Origin: AP-15 sp963781215 | Lineage (GTDB): Bacteria > Pseudomonadota > Alphaproteobacteria > ATCC43930 > CGMCC-115725 | Direction: 5' to 3' | DNA: 64,000 nucleotides | Assembly: GCA_963781215.1 (NCBI GenBank) | Contig: CAWAFE010000041.1 | Location: 1 to 64,000 of the forward strand | Shown here: one piece after another, positions 49,506 through 58,743 of the stretch | Layout of the letters: every line of letters starts with the position of its first letter | Numbering within the stretch: the stretch's first letter is position 1 | Translations under genes and position numbers: made by a program | The notes under the pieces: model-generated | Seen by the model: only the letters and a program-made list of their open reading frames with translations | Database searches by the model: none | Told to the model about the DNA's origin: nothing

Positions 49506-49982
49506 CTAGCCCGCTTCACGTACATGGGTATGAAGATGGCGCCGCCCTTGCGCGGCGCCATGTGAATGCTCCTGGATTTCGAATTCGACCGGAAGAGTCA
49601 CCAGCTGTCCATGGCGGACGCCACGCTGGGAGACCAGGTGGCGGGCGAAGTCCCGCAGTTCGCGCATCGCGCCCCTGAGCACAGCAATCTCCATGCAGCT
49701 GTCGTGATCCAGGTGTACGTGCATGGTCGCCACCGACAGATCATGGTGTTCATGGAAGGACCCGGTCAGGCGTTTGGCCAACTCCCGCTCCTTATGATCA
49801 AAGACGTAAACGAGGGCCGCGACGCCGAATTGCGGGTTCCCGCTCTGATCTTGGAGCTGAGCGATCCCTGCCCGGGCGAGATCACGTATCGCCTCGGATC
49901 GGCCTTGGAAACCGCAGACCGCAATGATGCGATCGAGCGCCGCCACGAGCTCGTCGTCGATGGTGATGGTGATTCGCTGCAT
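49506..49982 (-). CDS. nikR: nickel-responsive regulator NikR
   Basis: A 158-residue ribbon-helix-helix/ACT-domain repressor controlling nickel uptake. ATG 49982 (AAGG upstream) starts QRITITIDDELVAALDRII, the DNA-binding ribbon-helix-helix; the open frame further upstream crosses the operator and is not used. The C-terminal ACT domain holds the nickel ligands: HEHHDLSVATMHVHLDHDSC supplies the His, His and Cys set (HVHLDHDSCMEI), plus an upstream His. The tail is His-rich (HSHGAAQGRRHLHTHV), which could bind extra metal. It is divergent from a TonB-dependent receptor across a NikR-type operator at 50019-50046. Confidence 0.95.
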   Translation of the reverse strand: MQRITITIDDELVAALDRIIAVCGFQGRSEAIRDLARAGIAQLQDQSGNPQFGVAALVYVFDHKERELAKRLTGSFHEHHDLSVATMHVHLDHDSCMEIAVLRGAMRELRDFARHLVSQRGVRHGQLVTLPVEFEIQEHSHGAAQGRRHLHTHVREAG

Positions 49983-50018
49983 CCTTTGCCTTCTGGATTT
50001 TGATCGCAATGTAATGTG

Positions 50019-50046
50019 ATATGATGTTTTTATATGAACGTCATAC
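50019..50046. promoter_or_regulatory. NikR operator
   Basis: ATATGA, 16 bases, then TCATAC. The E. coli NikR operator is GTATGA-N16-TCATAC, so 11 of 12 half-site bases and the exact spacing match. It lies between the divergent nikR gene and the TonB-dependent receptor, 37 bp from the nikR start, and can control both. Its position over the ATG at 50034 argues that the receptor's real start is further downstream. Confidence 0.85.
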
Positions 50047-50153
50047 CAAGGCCATCCCTTTGCGCCGCGATTTCGGACGCTCAAATGGAGCTCTCCCCGC
50101 CACCTTCGTTTGCCGGGACCGTTCGCGGCGGCCAGCTTCGGCTTGGCGGAAGG

Positions 50154-52323
50154 ATGCGGCGCAACAGCAGCAAGCTCTGGTGTGGCCTCGCTGTCGGCCT
50201 GATCATCTCTCTCGAACCCGGACCCGCTGCACAAGCTCAAGGCACGAATGCCCCAGTTGGGGGGGCGTCAGGCGCCGGAGCGACGCTGGCATTGCCTGAA
50301 GTCAGCGTGTCCGCACCGGTGGACCCGGCATATTTTGCGCCAGATACGGCATCGCAAGGCGTCGTCACCGGGAAAGAGATCGAGGAGCAACCGAGATCCC
50401 GGGTGGGCGAGGTGCTCGAACTGGTGCCAGGACTGATCGCCACCCAGCACAGCGGCGAGGGTAAGGCCAACCAGTATTTCCTGCGCGGCTTCAACCTCGA
50501 TCACGGCACCGATATCGATATCACGCTCGACGACATGCCGGTCAACATGCGCACCCACGGGCATGGCCAGGGTTACGCCGACCTCAATTTCATGATCCCC
50601 GAGCTGATCAGCACGCTGCATTACAGCAAAGGACCTTATTTCCCCGATCTCGGCGATTTTGACACCGCGGGGGCGGTGCAGATCAATTATGTCGCCACCC
50701 TGCCCCATGATCTCGCGCTGGTGACAGCCGGCACGCTCGGCTATTACCGAGGCCTCGGCGCGATGTCGCGGCCGGTAGGCGCCGGCAATCTGCTCGCTGC
50801 GGCGGAATATGTCCACACCAATGGCCCATGGACGATCCCTGACAATTACAACAAGGGCAACTTGGTATTGAGTTATAGCCAGGGGAACGCGGACAGCGGG
50901 TTCTCGCTCACCGGCATGTACATGAACGACGCTTTTCATGCGACCAATCAGATCCCTCAGCGCGCTGTCGCCGAGGGACTGATCTGCCTTTACTGCCCCC
51001 TAGATCCTACCGACGGCGGCAGTTCGGAACGCTACAGCTTCTCGACCAAATACGCCGCCACAACTGACACCGGTCAGCTCAAAGCAAATGCTTATTTGAT
51101 CGGCTACCAATTGCAGCTATTCAATAATTTCGACGGGTTCGCAACATTTCCGCCACCGATCGGCGATCAGTTCGAGCAACAGGATCGTCGCAAGATTTAC
51201 GGCGGAAATTTCAGCTATATGATTCTCGGCAATATCCTCGGCTTGGACGCCCAGAACACGATCGGTTTCCAGACCCGCACCGATGACATTCATATCGGCT
51301 TGGCCGAAACCACGGGCCGGGTCGTGCGCTTCACGGTGCGCGACGACCATGTGATCGAGTTCGAGCATCGGAGTCTATATTGAAAACCGGGTCCAATGGG
51401 CGGAGAAGTTCCGGACCATGACGGGCTTACGCGAGGATCTCTACTACGGGTCGGACAAAAGCACTCTGCAAGCAAATTCCGGGACGATCGTGCAAGGCAT
51501 TACCAGCCCAAAGGGTAATTTGATCTTCGGTCCGTGGCAGAATACCGAATATTATCTGAGCGTCGGTCAGGGATTTCATAGCAATGACCTACGCGGCGCC
51601 TTAACGAACGTGGACGCGCTGGCGACCGAAATCAACTTCATGCAGGGCGACCCGACTGTCGTAGCTCAGGGCAGGACGCCGCTCTTGACCAAGGCAACGG
51701 GCTACGAGGTGGGAGTGCGATCGGAGGCGCTGCCCAACCTCAAACTCTCGGGGGCACTCTTTGTGCTCAATCTCGACAGCGAGGCGACGTTCAGCGGCGA
51801 CGAGGCCGTAACCACCCCCGGGCGACCGAGCCAGCGCAAGGGCGTCGAGCTGACCGCCTCCTACAAGCCCTTTCCGTGGCTGCGCCTCGATGGCGATTTC
51901 GCCGCTACCCACGCCCGCTTCGCCAATGGCGATGATGGTACCAACGACACCGAGCCGGGTCATCCCGGCAGCTACATTCCCGGGGCGGCCAACATGATCG
52001 GCACCGCCAGCGCGACGATCGAGGATCTCGGCCCTTGGTTCGGCGCGCTGCGGTTTCGTTATTTCGGTCGGCGGCCGTTGATCGAGGACAACAGCGTGAC
52101 CGCGAAGCCTGCGGCGCTCGTCGATTTACGTCTCGGCTACAGATTGTCAGGGCAGGCAAGGCTCTGGCTCGACATCCTCAACCTGTTCAACAACACCGGA
52201 GCCCACCAGATCGACTATCTCTACCCCTCGCAACTGGCGAACGAGACGGCGCCCGTCTACGATGTCCATTTCAAACCGGTAGAGCCATTGGCAGTGCGAT
52301 TCACCCTGAGCATGACGTTTTAG
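50154..52323 (+). CDS. TonB-dependent receptor, probably for nickel (one frame break)
   Basis: An outer-membrane receptor of about 722 residues. I favour ATG 50154 since it opens a signal peptide (KLWCGLAVGLIISLEP) and lies after the NikR operator; ATGs at 50034 and 50085 are in frame. The plug shows VVTGKEIEEQPRSRVGEVLE, LVPGLIATQHSGEGKANQYF, FNLDHGTDIDITLDDMPVN and the His-rich RTHGHGQGYADLNF. The first frame ends at 51383; removing one T near 51358 gives ESSIGVYIENRVQWAEKF and continues to the terminal strand VRFTLSMTF. It has no ExbB/ExbD/TonB of its own, so must share one of the two sets in the window. Nickel specificity rests on the NikR link, which is strong but indirect. Confidence 0.88.
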
Positions 52324-52326
52324 CGG

Positions 52327-52638
52327 ATGCAGCGTAGCGATCCCTCCCGCATGGACCGGGGTTGGGTTTTCTGGCTGCCGGCCCGGCTACTGTCGCTCGA
52401 CGGCCGGTGGTTCTCCTGCACCATCCGCCACTTCGGCGGGCCGCTGTGGATTACCCACGCCGCCGAGCGCGTGCACGGCGGGATGTCGGGCTCGCCGATC
52501 GTCGCGGAGGCCGGGACAGCGATCGGGGTCGTGTGCACCACCACCTCGCCCAGGGATGGCGGTCCTAACGCGCGCCTCTCCGATAACCTGCCGGGATGGC
52601 TGCTCCGCGACGCCCTCCAGGTGGGATCGCACGATTGA
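52327..52638 (+). pseudogene. trypsin-like serine protease C-terminal fragment
   Basis: About 103 codons starting 3 bp after the receptor stop. The segment VHGGMSGSPIVAEAGTAIGV carries the GxSGSP nucleophile motif of trypsin-like proteases, and LPGWLLRDAL is a common ending. The His and Asp parts of the catalytic triad, which lie in the missing N-terminal barrel, are absent, so it cannot be an active protease alone. It has a start codon but no good ribosome site. I regard it as a remnant, though translation as a small protein is possible. Confidence 0.6.
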
Positions 52639-52914
52639 CTATATCACAACGTAGTGATAATGAGATTGCGATCGGAGAACCACATCGCCGCCTGGAGACC
52701 TCCCGCTGAAACGCGTGCTGCAAAGGCTGGGACCTGATCTCAACGTGATAAAACAGGCGGAACAGGGTGAGTGGCCTTTCGATGCGGGTTCGCGACGCGC
52801 TGTGGAGCGCTGGATGTGGTATTGCGAATTGCAGCAGAAACGGGGGCATGGCACGAACGATTGCCGCCGCGGTGCCTTCCCGGTTCGACCGGAGTTTGGC
52901 GGCCGGCGTCCCGT

Positions 52915-53973
52915 TCAGAGCCCGAGCAAATTTTCCGGCGCGGCGGGTTGCCGGCCCTGCTCGACCGCTTTGACCGCGGCGATCAGCTTGAGGTGAGTCT
53001 GGGCGGGCACGCCGACCTCGGCCCCCTTCTCGGCGATCAGCCCGTTGATGAAGTCGATCTCGGTGCGCCGGCCCTTCAGCATGTCCTGGCCCATCGACGG
53101 GCGCTGCAAATCGCTGCGGGTGTTCGAGGTCGCCGCCGCGACGATCGCCCCCTCGACCTCGTCGAGTGCAGTGCGGTCGCCCTCGCCTGCGCGGGCCAGG
53201 GTTTCCGGGTCGTGCATGCGGATGTGCTCGAGCTGGTAGCCCAGCGCCTGGCCGACGCGCACCGCCTCACCGCCGAGCCGGATGCTGAGCCGCCGGATCT
53301 CGTCGTGCCGGTCCATGCCGTTGCCGGAGAGCCCGGTGGCGGCGCCGATGCCGTTCCTCATGCCGTTGACGCAGAGCTTCGACCAGCGCTCGCCCCAGAG
53401 GTTGGTCGTCGCCTTGACTGTGTCGACGGTCTCGATCATCGCCGCCAGCTCCTCGAGGCGCTTGGTGATGCGCCCGTGCACCTCGCCGACCCGGTAGATC
53501 TCGTAGGGCGAGGAGCCCTTGGCCGCGGTGCGGCGGACCCGGCCCGGCGCATAGAGCTCGGCCGACAGCAGCGCCGGGATCGCGCCGACCGTCCTGTCCC
53601 AGCCGACGCACGCGGCGATGCGCTCCTCGTTCATGCAGTTCTGCAGCGAGACGACGTAGCCGTCGGGCGCCAGATATTGCCCGATCAGCAGGGTCGCCCA
53701 TTGCGTGTCGTAGGATTTGACCGCGACCATGGCGATGTCGATCGGCTTTTCCTTGGCGAGCTGTTGCATCTCGGTCACGTGCATCGTCTTCGGCCGGGCG
53801 ACGACGAGCTCCTCCTCGGTGACGCCTTCAAGGGTGAGGCCGTCCCTGCGAATTGCCTCGATGTGCTCGGGCCAGGGATCGATCAGGGTCACGTCGAACC
53901 CGTTATGCGCGAGCTGGCCGCCGGTGTAGCCGCCGATCGCGCCGGCGCCGATCACCGCAATCCGCTTGTCCAT
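52915..53973 (-). CDS. ketopantoate reductase family protein (PanE/ApbA-like)
   Basis: A 352-residue NADPH-dependent reductase of the 2-dehydropantoate 2-reductase family. ATG 53973 has GAGG upstream. The Rossmann motif is VIGAGAIGGYTGGQLAHNG, and VAVKSYDTQWA is the usual next block. The C-terminal domain contains the catalytic Lys in GERWSKLCVN and the Asn in NGMRNGIG. It is longer than canonical PanE (about 300), with an insertion after the Rossmann domain, which is seen in paralogues of unknown substrate. The divergent neighbour is an oxaloacetate decarboxylase-family gene, so it may reduce a 2-oxo acid in the same route rather than serve pantothenate synthesis. Confidence 0.87.
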   Translation of the reverse strand: MDKRIAVIGAGAIGGYTGGQLAHNGFDVTLIDPWPEHIEAIRRDGLTLEGVTEEELVVARPKTMHVTEMQQLAKEKPIDIAMVAVKSYDTQWATLLIGQYLAPDGYVVSLQNCMNEERIAACVGWDRTVGAIPALLSAELYAPGRVRRTAAKGSSPYEIYRVGEVHGRITKRLEELAAMIETVDTVKATTNLWGERWSKLCVNGMRNGIGAATGLSGNGMDRHDEIRRLSIRLGGEAVRVGQALGYQLEHIRMHDPETLARAGEGDRTALDEVEGAIVAAATSNTRSDLQRPSMGQDMLKGRRTEIDFINGLIAEKGAEVGVPAQTHLKLIAAVKAVEQGRQPAAPENLLGL

Positions 53974-54059
53974 GATCTCATCCCTCTATCGCCGCGCTCG
54001 CGCCATGATAAGCTGGTCACGCGAGAAACCACGGCGAAAACATCGGGGACATAACCGCC

Positions 54060-54926
54060 ATGAACTGGACCGAGCGGCGCGCGCGCTTCCGCGCCATCCT
54101 TTCCGGAAACCGCTGCGTGCATCCGGGATCCGTCTACGACGCGATATCGGCGCGGATCGCCGAGGATCTCGGCTTTGAGGTCGGGATGTTCTCCGGCTCG
54201 ATCGGGTCGATGTCGGTGCTCGGCGCTCCCGATCTGGTCGTTCTGACCCTGACCGAGTTCGCCGGCCAGGCCAATCGCATCTGCCGCGCCGGCAATCTGG
54301 CGCTCTTGGTCGACGCCGATCACGGCTACGGCAACGCGCTTAATGTGCGTCGCACCGTCGAGGAGCTGGAGACCGCCGGCATTTGCGCGATGTCGATCGA
54401 GGATACGGTATTGCCGCGCCCTTATGGGCCCGACGGCAAGCCCAGCCTGAGCTCGATCGAGGAGGGTGTGGGCAAGATGAAGGCGGCGCTCTCGGCGCGC
54501 CAAGACAAAAACCTTGTCATCGCCGGACGCACCAGCGCGCTGGCGATCGCTAATGTCGACGAAGCAGTCAAGCGGGCCAAGGCCTATGAGGCGGCCGGGG
54601 TCGATGCGGTGTTTCTCGCCGGCGGGGTCACCGTAGAGGCGGTCGAGGTGGTGTCCCGGGCGATCGCGATCCCGCTGATCCTTGGCGGCGGCAGCGGTCA
54701 GCTGGGCGATCTCGGCTGGCTGGGCGCGCATCGGGTCCGCGTCGCGCTGCAGACGCACGCGCCGTTCTCGGCCGCGGTGCAGGCCGTCTACGACACATTG
54801 AAGGCGCTGCGCGAAGGGGCGGCGGTGAAGGATCTCAAGAACATTGCCTCGCCTGAGCTGATGCGGCGGGTGACCCGCGCCGACGACTACCAGCAGTGGA
54901 CCAGGGATTTTCTAGGCGGGGCGTGA
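54060..54926 (+). CDS. isocitrate lyase/PEP mutase superfamily, oxaloacetate decarboxylase-like
   Basis: A 288-residue TIM-barrel enzyme of the isocitrate lyase/PEP mutase superfamily, closest in layout to the PA4872-type oxaloacetate decarboxylases. ATG 54060 has GGGGAC about 8 bases upstream. Conserved metal and substrate blocks are PGSVYDAISARIAEDLGFEV, LLVDADHGYGNALNVRRTVE and CAMSIEDTVLPRPYG. The KKCGH loop of isocitrate lyase and methylisocitrate lyase is absent, which argues against those activities. It is divergent from the ketopantoate-reductase-like gene. Confidence 0.88.
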   Translation: MNWTERRARFRAILSGNRCVHPGSVYDAISARIAEDLGFEVGMFSGSIGSMSVLGAPDLVVLTLTEFAGQANRICRAGNLALLVDADHGYGNALNVRRTVEELETAGICAMSIEDTVLPRPYGPDGKPSLSSIEEGVGKMKAALSARQDKNLVIAGRTSALAIANVDEAVKRAKAYEAAGVDAVFLAGGVTVEAVEVVSRAIAIPLILGGGSGQLGDLGWLGAHRVRVALQTHAPFSAAVQAVYDTLKALREGAAVKDLKNIASPELMRRVTRADDYQQWTRDFLGGA

Positions 54927-54986
54927 GCCGCCGGAAAACAAGAACTTGCATACGAGCCCGGCGCTGCCAACAAGAAAGCAAACACC

Positions 54987-55328
54987 GTGCGATCGACCTT
55001 CCTGCTCTTCGTGCTGCTCGGCGCCGGCGCGTGCACGCCGCCCCCGGTCGAGCCGGGGAGCCTGCTGCTGAGCAACCCGCATTTCGGCACGACCCACGTC
55101 GAGGCGGTGATTACCGCGAACGCCGACTGCAACGCGCGCGAGGAGGGGTATGTCTCGACACTCGAGCTGGTAATCCCGAACAATGCGACGCGCTTCATCG
55201 ACGCGCCACCCGGCGCCGATGTCTGCTGGCGGCGAGACCGCGATCCCGACCAGCCGGTCGCCGGGGTGTGGACCCCATGGGACCGCGCCTATCTGGCACC
55301 GGGTCGGACGCTCGGCGCCAACATTTAG
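54987..55328 (+). CDS. small predicted lipoprotein of unknown function
   Basis: A 113-residue protein with signal sequence MRSTFLLFVLLGAGAC, ending in a lipobox-like LGAGAC. The start is GTG 54987 with a weak AAGAAAG site. After the Cys the chain is Pro-rich (TPPPVEPGS), then compact and Trp-containing (VWTPWDRAYL), with two further Cys residues (DCNAREE, ADVCWRR) that could pair in the periplasm. I do not recognise a family. Its last codons overlap a stray TonB C-terminus on the other strand. Confidence 0.65.
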   Translation: MRSTFLLFVLLGAGACTPPPVEPGSLLLSNPHFGTTHVEAVITANADCNAREEGYVSTLELVIPNNATRFIDAPPGADVCWRRDRDPDQPVAGVWTPWDRAYLAPGRTLGANI

Positions 55329-55396
55329 GAGCCGTCGGCAAGGCTGAAGCGGATCGTCACCGGCACCTTGACTTGAGCTTGGGTTATCCTGGCCCG
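55325..55396 (-). pseudogene. stray TonB C-terminal fragment
   Basis: The minus strand reads RARITQAQVKVPVTIRFSLA, followed by DGS and a stop. The intact TonB ending at 56811 has MTQAQIEVSVTIRFSLTR, so this is a second copy of a TonB C-terminal strand. The rest of the gene is not found; upstream DNA (55397-55571) is unrecognisable. It lies 1.4 kb beyond the intact gene, with the truncated reverse transcriptase between them. Confidence 0.75.
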
Positions 55397-55571
55397 ACGT
55401 ACATCAGATGAGCATGGGTGATCGGCGGGTTGGGGCGGACGATGGTGTCAAGACACACGGGGATGGTGCGGTGGGCATCTATTTTTGGGGAAGATGCCGT
55501 CAGCCTCACCCGTTTGATTAAGGCAGGCGTAGCCGAGACCTATTCCAGTTTCACTCGACATTGGATATTTC

Positions 55572-56574
55572 TTATGCCATGCCCCATGTGGTATGGTATA
55601 GATCCTTGCGATAGCGATGCGGGCCGAACGTGTAGCCAAGAAAGTCGAAGGGCTCGCGTCGGGCATCCCGAACCGCGGTCTTCGCCTCGTTGAGGGCGAG
55701 CCCAAGCTTGGTCATCACCTGCCGCGTCCACGCCAGCGCCTCCGCCGCAGACTTGCGGCTGAGGATGACGAAGTCGTCGGCATAGGAGACGATCCGGGCC
55801 TGGTAGGCCTCGCCCCGTCCGGTTGCACGCCAATGCTTCAGGAACCGGTTCATGTACAGGTTGGCGAGCAGAGGGCTGACTACCCCACCCTGCGGCGTGC
55901 CGCAGGTGCTGCTTTTACCACCCGTAAGTCGCCGCTTCCCGTCGTCATCGCTCTCCTCGACCGGCGCTTTGAGCCACAGCTTGATCAGCCGCAGCACATG
56001 CCGATCGACGACCCGCCGTGCCACCGACCGCATCAGAATCTTGATGCGGAATCGTGTCGAAATACTTCGACAAATCGGCATCCACCACATCGGTGTAGCC
56101 GTGGCACAGCAGCGCGTGCACTTCCTTGATCGCGTCAGCCCCGCTACGCCCTGGCCGATAGCCATAGGCCGCGGGATCGAGGTCCGCCTCGAAGATCGGC
56201 TCCAGCACGAGCTTGGCGGCGGTCTGCACCACCCGGTCCCGGATCGTCGGGATACCGAGCGGCCGCTCGCCGCCGCCGGGCTTTGGGATCATCACCCGCC
56301 GCACCGGCTCGGGTCTGTACGTCTTTGCGACAACGTCCTTCCTGAGACCGCCAAGCCACCCCTCCAGCCCCGCCGCTTCGATCGCCGCGAAGGTGACCCC
56401 GTCCACCCCCGGCGCACCCCGATTGGCGCGCGCCAGGTCATAGGCATGACGCAGGATGTCCTCGCGGCAGATCTTGTCGTAGAGCAGGTAGAAGCGGAAA
56501 GCCGGTTCCGTCTTCGCCTTGAGATAGAGCTTCCTCTGAAGTCTCCGGATGCTTTCAGGTGTTTGCAGGCTCAT
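55572..56574 (-). pseudogene. truncated group II intron reverse transcriptase/maturase
   Basis: Two frames give a roughly 334-residue LtrA-type reverse transcriptase. ATG 56574 starts SLQTPESIRRLQRKLYLKAK. RT blocks follow: PGVDGVTFAAIEA, RRVMIPKPGGGERPLGIPTI, AYGYRPGRSG, DADLSKYFDTIPH, a frame break near 56045 in extra-base phase, GTPQGGVVSPLLANLYMNRF and the catalytic SYADDFVILS. The chain ends after FDFLGYTFGPHRYRKD; about 100 residues of thumb and maturase (GIIM) domain normally follow. No endonuclease domain is expected in this class. Intron boundaries (5' GTGYG, domain V hairpin) are not apparent. The catalytic core is complete but splicing function is probably lost. Confidence 0.88.
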
Positions 56575-56810
56575 CGCCAATCACCAATCCTCGTCTTCGT
56601 CGAAAGCGTAAATAATAACGGGCGAAAAACCGTCATCATCCGCGTTCAAATGTTCCAAAGCGGAGGGCCGTCAAATCGGTATTTACTGAGGCAGCCGCGC
56701 CAGGCATGAGTCCAAATCCGGTATTCATGCACGAGGTTTCGTTACTGGAACCGGGAGGACGTTTTTGGCGCCGACTTGTCTGTAGGTCGAGATTGTGGCC
56801 CGCGTCGCCC

Positions 56811-57576
56811 TCATCTGGTAAGGCTGAATCGGATCGTTACCGAGACCTCGATTTGAGCCTGGGTCATGTTCATCGGAAACGGCGGCAGTGCGGCGCCGCG
56901 CATCATTTCTTCGATAGCGCTGTCGAGATCGGGATGGCCGGAGCTCTTGATCACGGCGAAATCGATGACGCGACCGCCTCGGTCAACCACGAAGCGAAGC
57001 ACGGCATGGCCCTCCTCGCTGCGCTGGCGAGCGGCGTCGGGATAGTGCTTGTGGCTCTCTAGCCACGCGCCTAACTGGCTACGATAGCCAGGAGGAATAT
57101 CGTGGGAGGGAGCCGAGGCAGGCTGCGGCGGAAGAGAAGCCGTTTGCGGGGCAGCGATCGCGGCGGGTGTGGGTTGGGCCGGGGCAAGGACGGGGCTTGG
57201 CCGCGGCGTTTCGGGATGGCGGAAGACCGGCTTGGGCAACGGCTTGCGGGGTGGCGGCGGGGGCGTTTCCGACACTGGCGCCGGCTCTTGCGGGGCCGGG
57301 GGCTGGGGATTCGGGCGCGGCAACAAGCTCCGACGGTTCGAGTGGCGCCTGCTCGGGTTCCAGCGGTGGGGGCGGCTGTGTTTCCGCCTTCTGCGGCGGT
57401 TCCAGGCTGGGAGCGGGCTCGGCCGCAGGCAGAGACGTGACGAAGGCCACATTGATGCCATTGGTCGGGATCGGCGTCGGCGCGGACGGCACCGCTGCGG
57501 GCAGCAGAAAAATCGCCGTTAGGCCCACCGCATGTGCCGCCAAGGAAAGCGCCAGAGGACGCCTGATCTCGCTCAC
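56811..57576 (-). CDS. tonB: TonB energy transducer, second system (one frame break)
   Basis: About 254 residues across two frames. ATG 57576 overlaps the exbD stop as ATGA. The N-terminal anchor is RRPLALSLAAHAVGLTAIFL, with the coupling His. The Pro-rich spacer changes frame near 57300-57325, in the phase of one extra base, and both frames there are proline-rich so the exact place is blurred. The C-terminal domain is intact: LGAWLESHKHYPDAARQRSE, HAVLRFVVDRGGRVIDFAVI and IEVSVTIRFSLTR. It belongs with the ExbB/ExbD and receptor genes upstream. A stray copy of its last strand lies at 55325. Confidence 0.88.
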
Positions 57577-58007
57577 TTCGACCCGGTAGCTTCGGCAACC
57601 AGCGATACCTTGGCAAAGCCGGCGCGGTTGACTTGGCCCAGCGTATCTATCAGCTGAGCATAGGTGATCGTCCGGTCGCCGCGGACAAAGACGACTCGAT
57701 TGCGGTCCTCCGCGGCGAGCTTGAGGAGGCGTTCTTCGAGCCGGCGCGGCTCGATTGCCTCATCTCCGATGAAAACCTCCCCGTTGCGGTTGAGGCTCAG
57801 AACGACTGGCGGCTTCGGCTCGTCGATCGTGGCCGCTCTCGTTTTCGGCAGATCCAGAGGGACGCCGACGGTCAGCAGCGGCGCCGTAACCATGAAGATC
57901 ACTAGCAACACCAGCATCACGTCGACCATCGGCGTAACGTTGATCTCGGCGAGTGGGGTATAGCGGTCGTCGCCGGCTTCGCCGGAGGAAGTAAACGGCA
58001 GGGCCAT
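57573..58007 (-). CDS. exbD: ExbD, second TonB system
   Basis: A 144-residue ExbD/TolR family protein. The membrane helix EINVTPMVDVMLVLLVIFMV holds the proton-carrying Asp. The periplasmic domain includes VFVRGDRTITYAQLIDTLGQ. Compared with the first ExbD it has a longer cytoplasmic lead (LPFTSSGEAGDDRYTP). It lies 3 bp after exbB and overlaps tonB by ATGA, in an order (exbB-exbD-tonB) matching the iron operon. Confidence 0.94.
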   Translation of the reverse strand: MALPFTSSGEAGDDRYTPLAEINVTPMVDVMLVLLVIFMVTAPLLTVGVPLDLPKTRAATIDEPKPPVVLSLNRNGEVFIGDEAIEPRRLEERLLKLAAEDRNRVVFVRGDRTITYAQLIDTLGQVNRAGFAKVSLVAEATGSK

Positions 58008-58010
58008 GCG

Positions 58011-58694
58011 TCAAGTCTCCGATGAGGTGCGCGACATCAGGCTGCCGGAACGCCCAATCAGCCCCTGCATGCGCCCGGAAAACCGCCCGAGATCGACGGT
58101 GATCTTGTTGTAGGCGACGACCGCCGGGATCGCCGCGGCGAGGCCCATCGCGGTGGCGAAGAGGGCTTCGGCGATCCCCGGCGCCACCACCGCGAGGCTG
58201 GTGTTGTTCGCCGCAGCGATGCCGGCAAAGCTGCGCATGATGCCCCAGACTGTGCCGAAGAGGCCGATGAAGGGTGCAGCCGAGCCGAGGGTCGCCAGAA
58301 ACGGCAGGCGTATTTCGAGCCGGCGCAGCTCGGCGTTGAGCGCCAGGCGCATGGCGCGCTCGATCCGGTCGCGCCGTTCGCCCAGGCTTTCGGGGGCCGG
58401 CCACGGCGCCGACGCGCTTTCGGCCCAGCCGGCGGAAAGTACAACCGCCGCAGGATCGCGGCGCGGCTTACTCTCGGGAGGCGCCATCAGCTCAGGCGCC
58501 GAACGCGCCGCCGCCGCGCGTTCCTCGTGATCGCGAGCGGCCCGACTCGCAGCCCCGAGCCGCCAGAGCTTATCGATGATCACCGCCCAGCTCCATATCG
58601 AGGCGATGAGGAGCAGCAGGAGCACACTCTTGACGATAACGTCGGCATTCATGAAAAGGCCTATGACCGAAAAGGATGCGGGAGGGTTGTTCAC
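58011..58694 (-). CDS. exbB: ExbB, second TonB system
   Basis: A 227-residue ExbB/TolQ family channel protein. GTG 58694 has AGAGG 8 bases upstream; ATG 58652 is a shorter option. Unlike the first ExbB it lacks a cleavable signal sequence and begins with the helix VIVKSVLLLLLIASIWSWAV. The conserved core is FLATLGSAAPFIGLFGTVWG and GIAEALFATAMGLAAAIPAV. Length is closer to TolQ, but no tolR-tolA-tolB-pal genes are present and a TonB follows, so ExbB is the better call. Confidence 0.92.
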   Translation of the reverse strand: MNNPPASFSVIGLFMNADVIVKSVLLLLLIASIWSWAVIIDKLWRLGAASRAARDHEERAAAARSAPELMAPPESKPRRDPAAVVLSAGWAESASAPWPAPESLGERRDRIERAMRLALNAELRRLEIRLPFLATLGSAAPFIGLFGTVWGIMRSFAGIAAANNTSLAVVAPGIAEALFATAMGLAAAIPAVVAYNKITVDLGRFSGRMQGLIGRSGSLMSRTSSET

Positions 58695-58743
58695 AACGGG
58701 CCTCTGCGGTTTGTTGCCATTACGGGCGGGAGCGTCGAACGCG

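Noticed and set aside
58011..58694. TolQ rather than ExbB for the second channel protein
   Set aside because: No tolR-tolA-tolB-pal genes follow; ExbD and TonB do.
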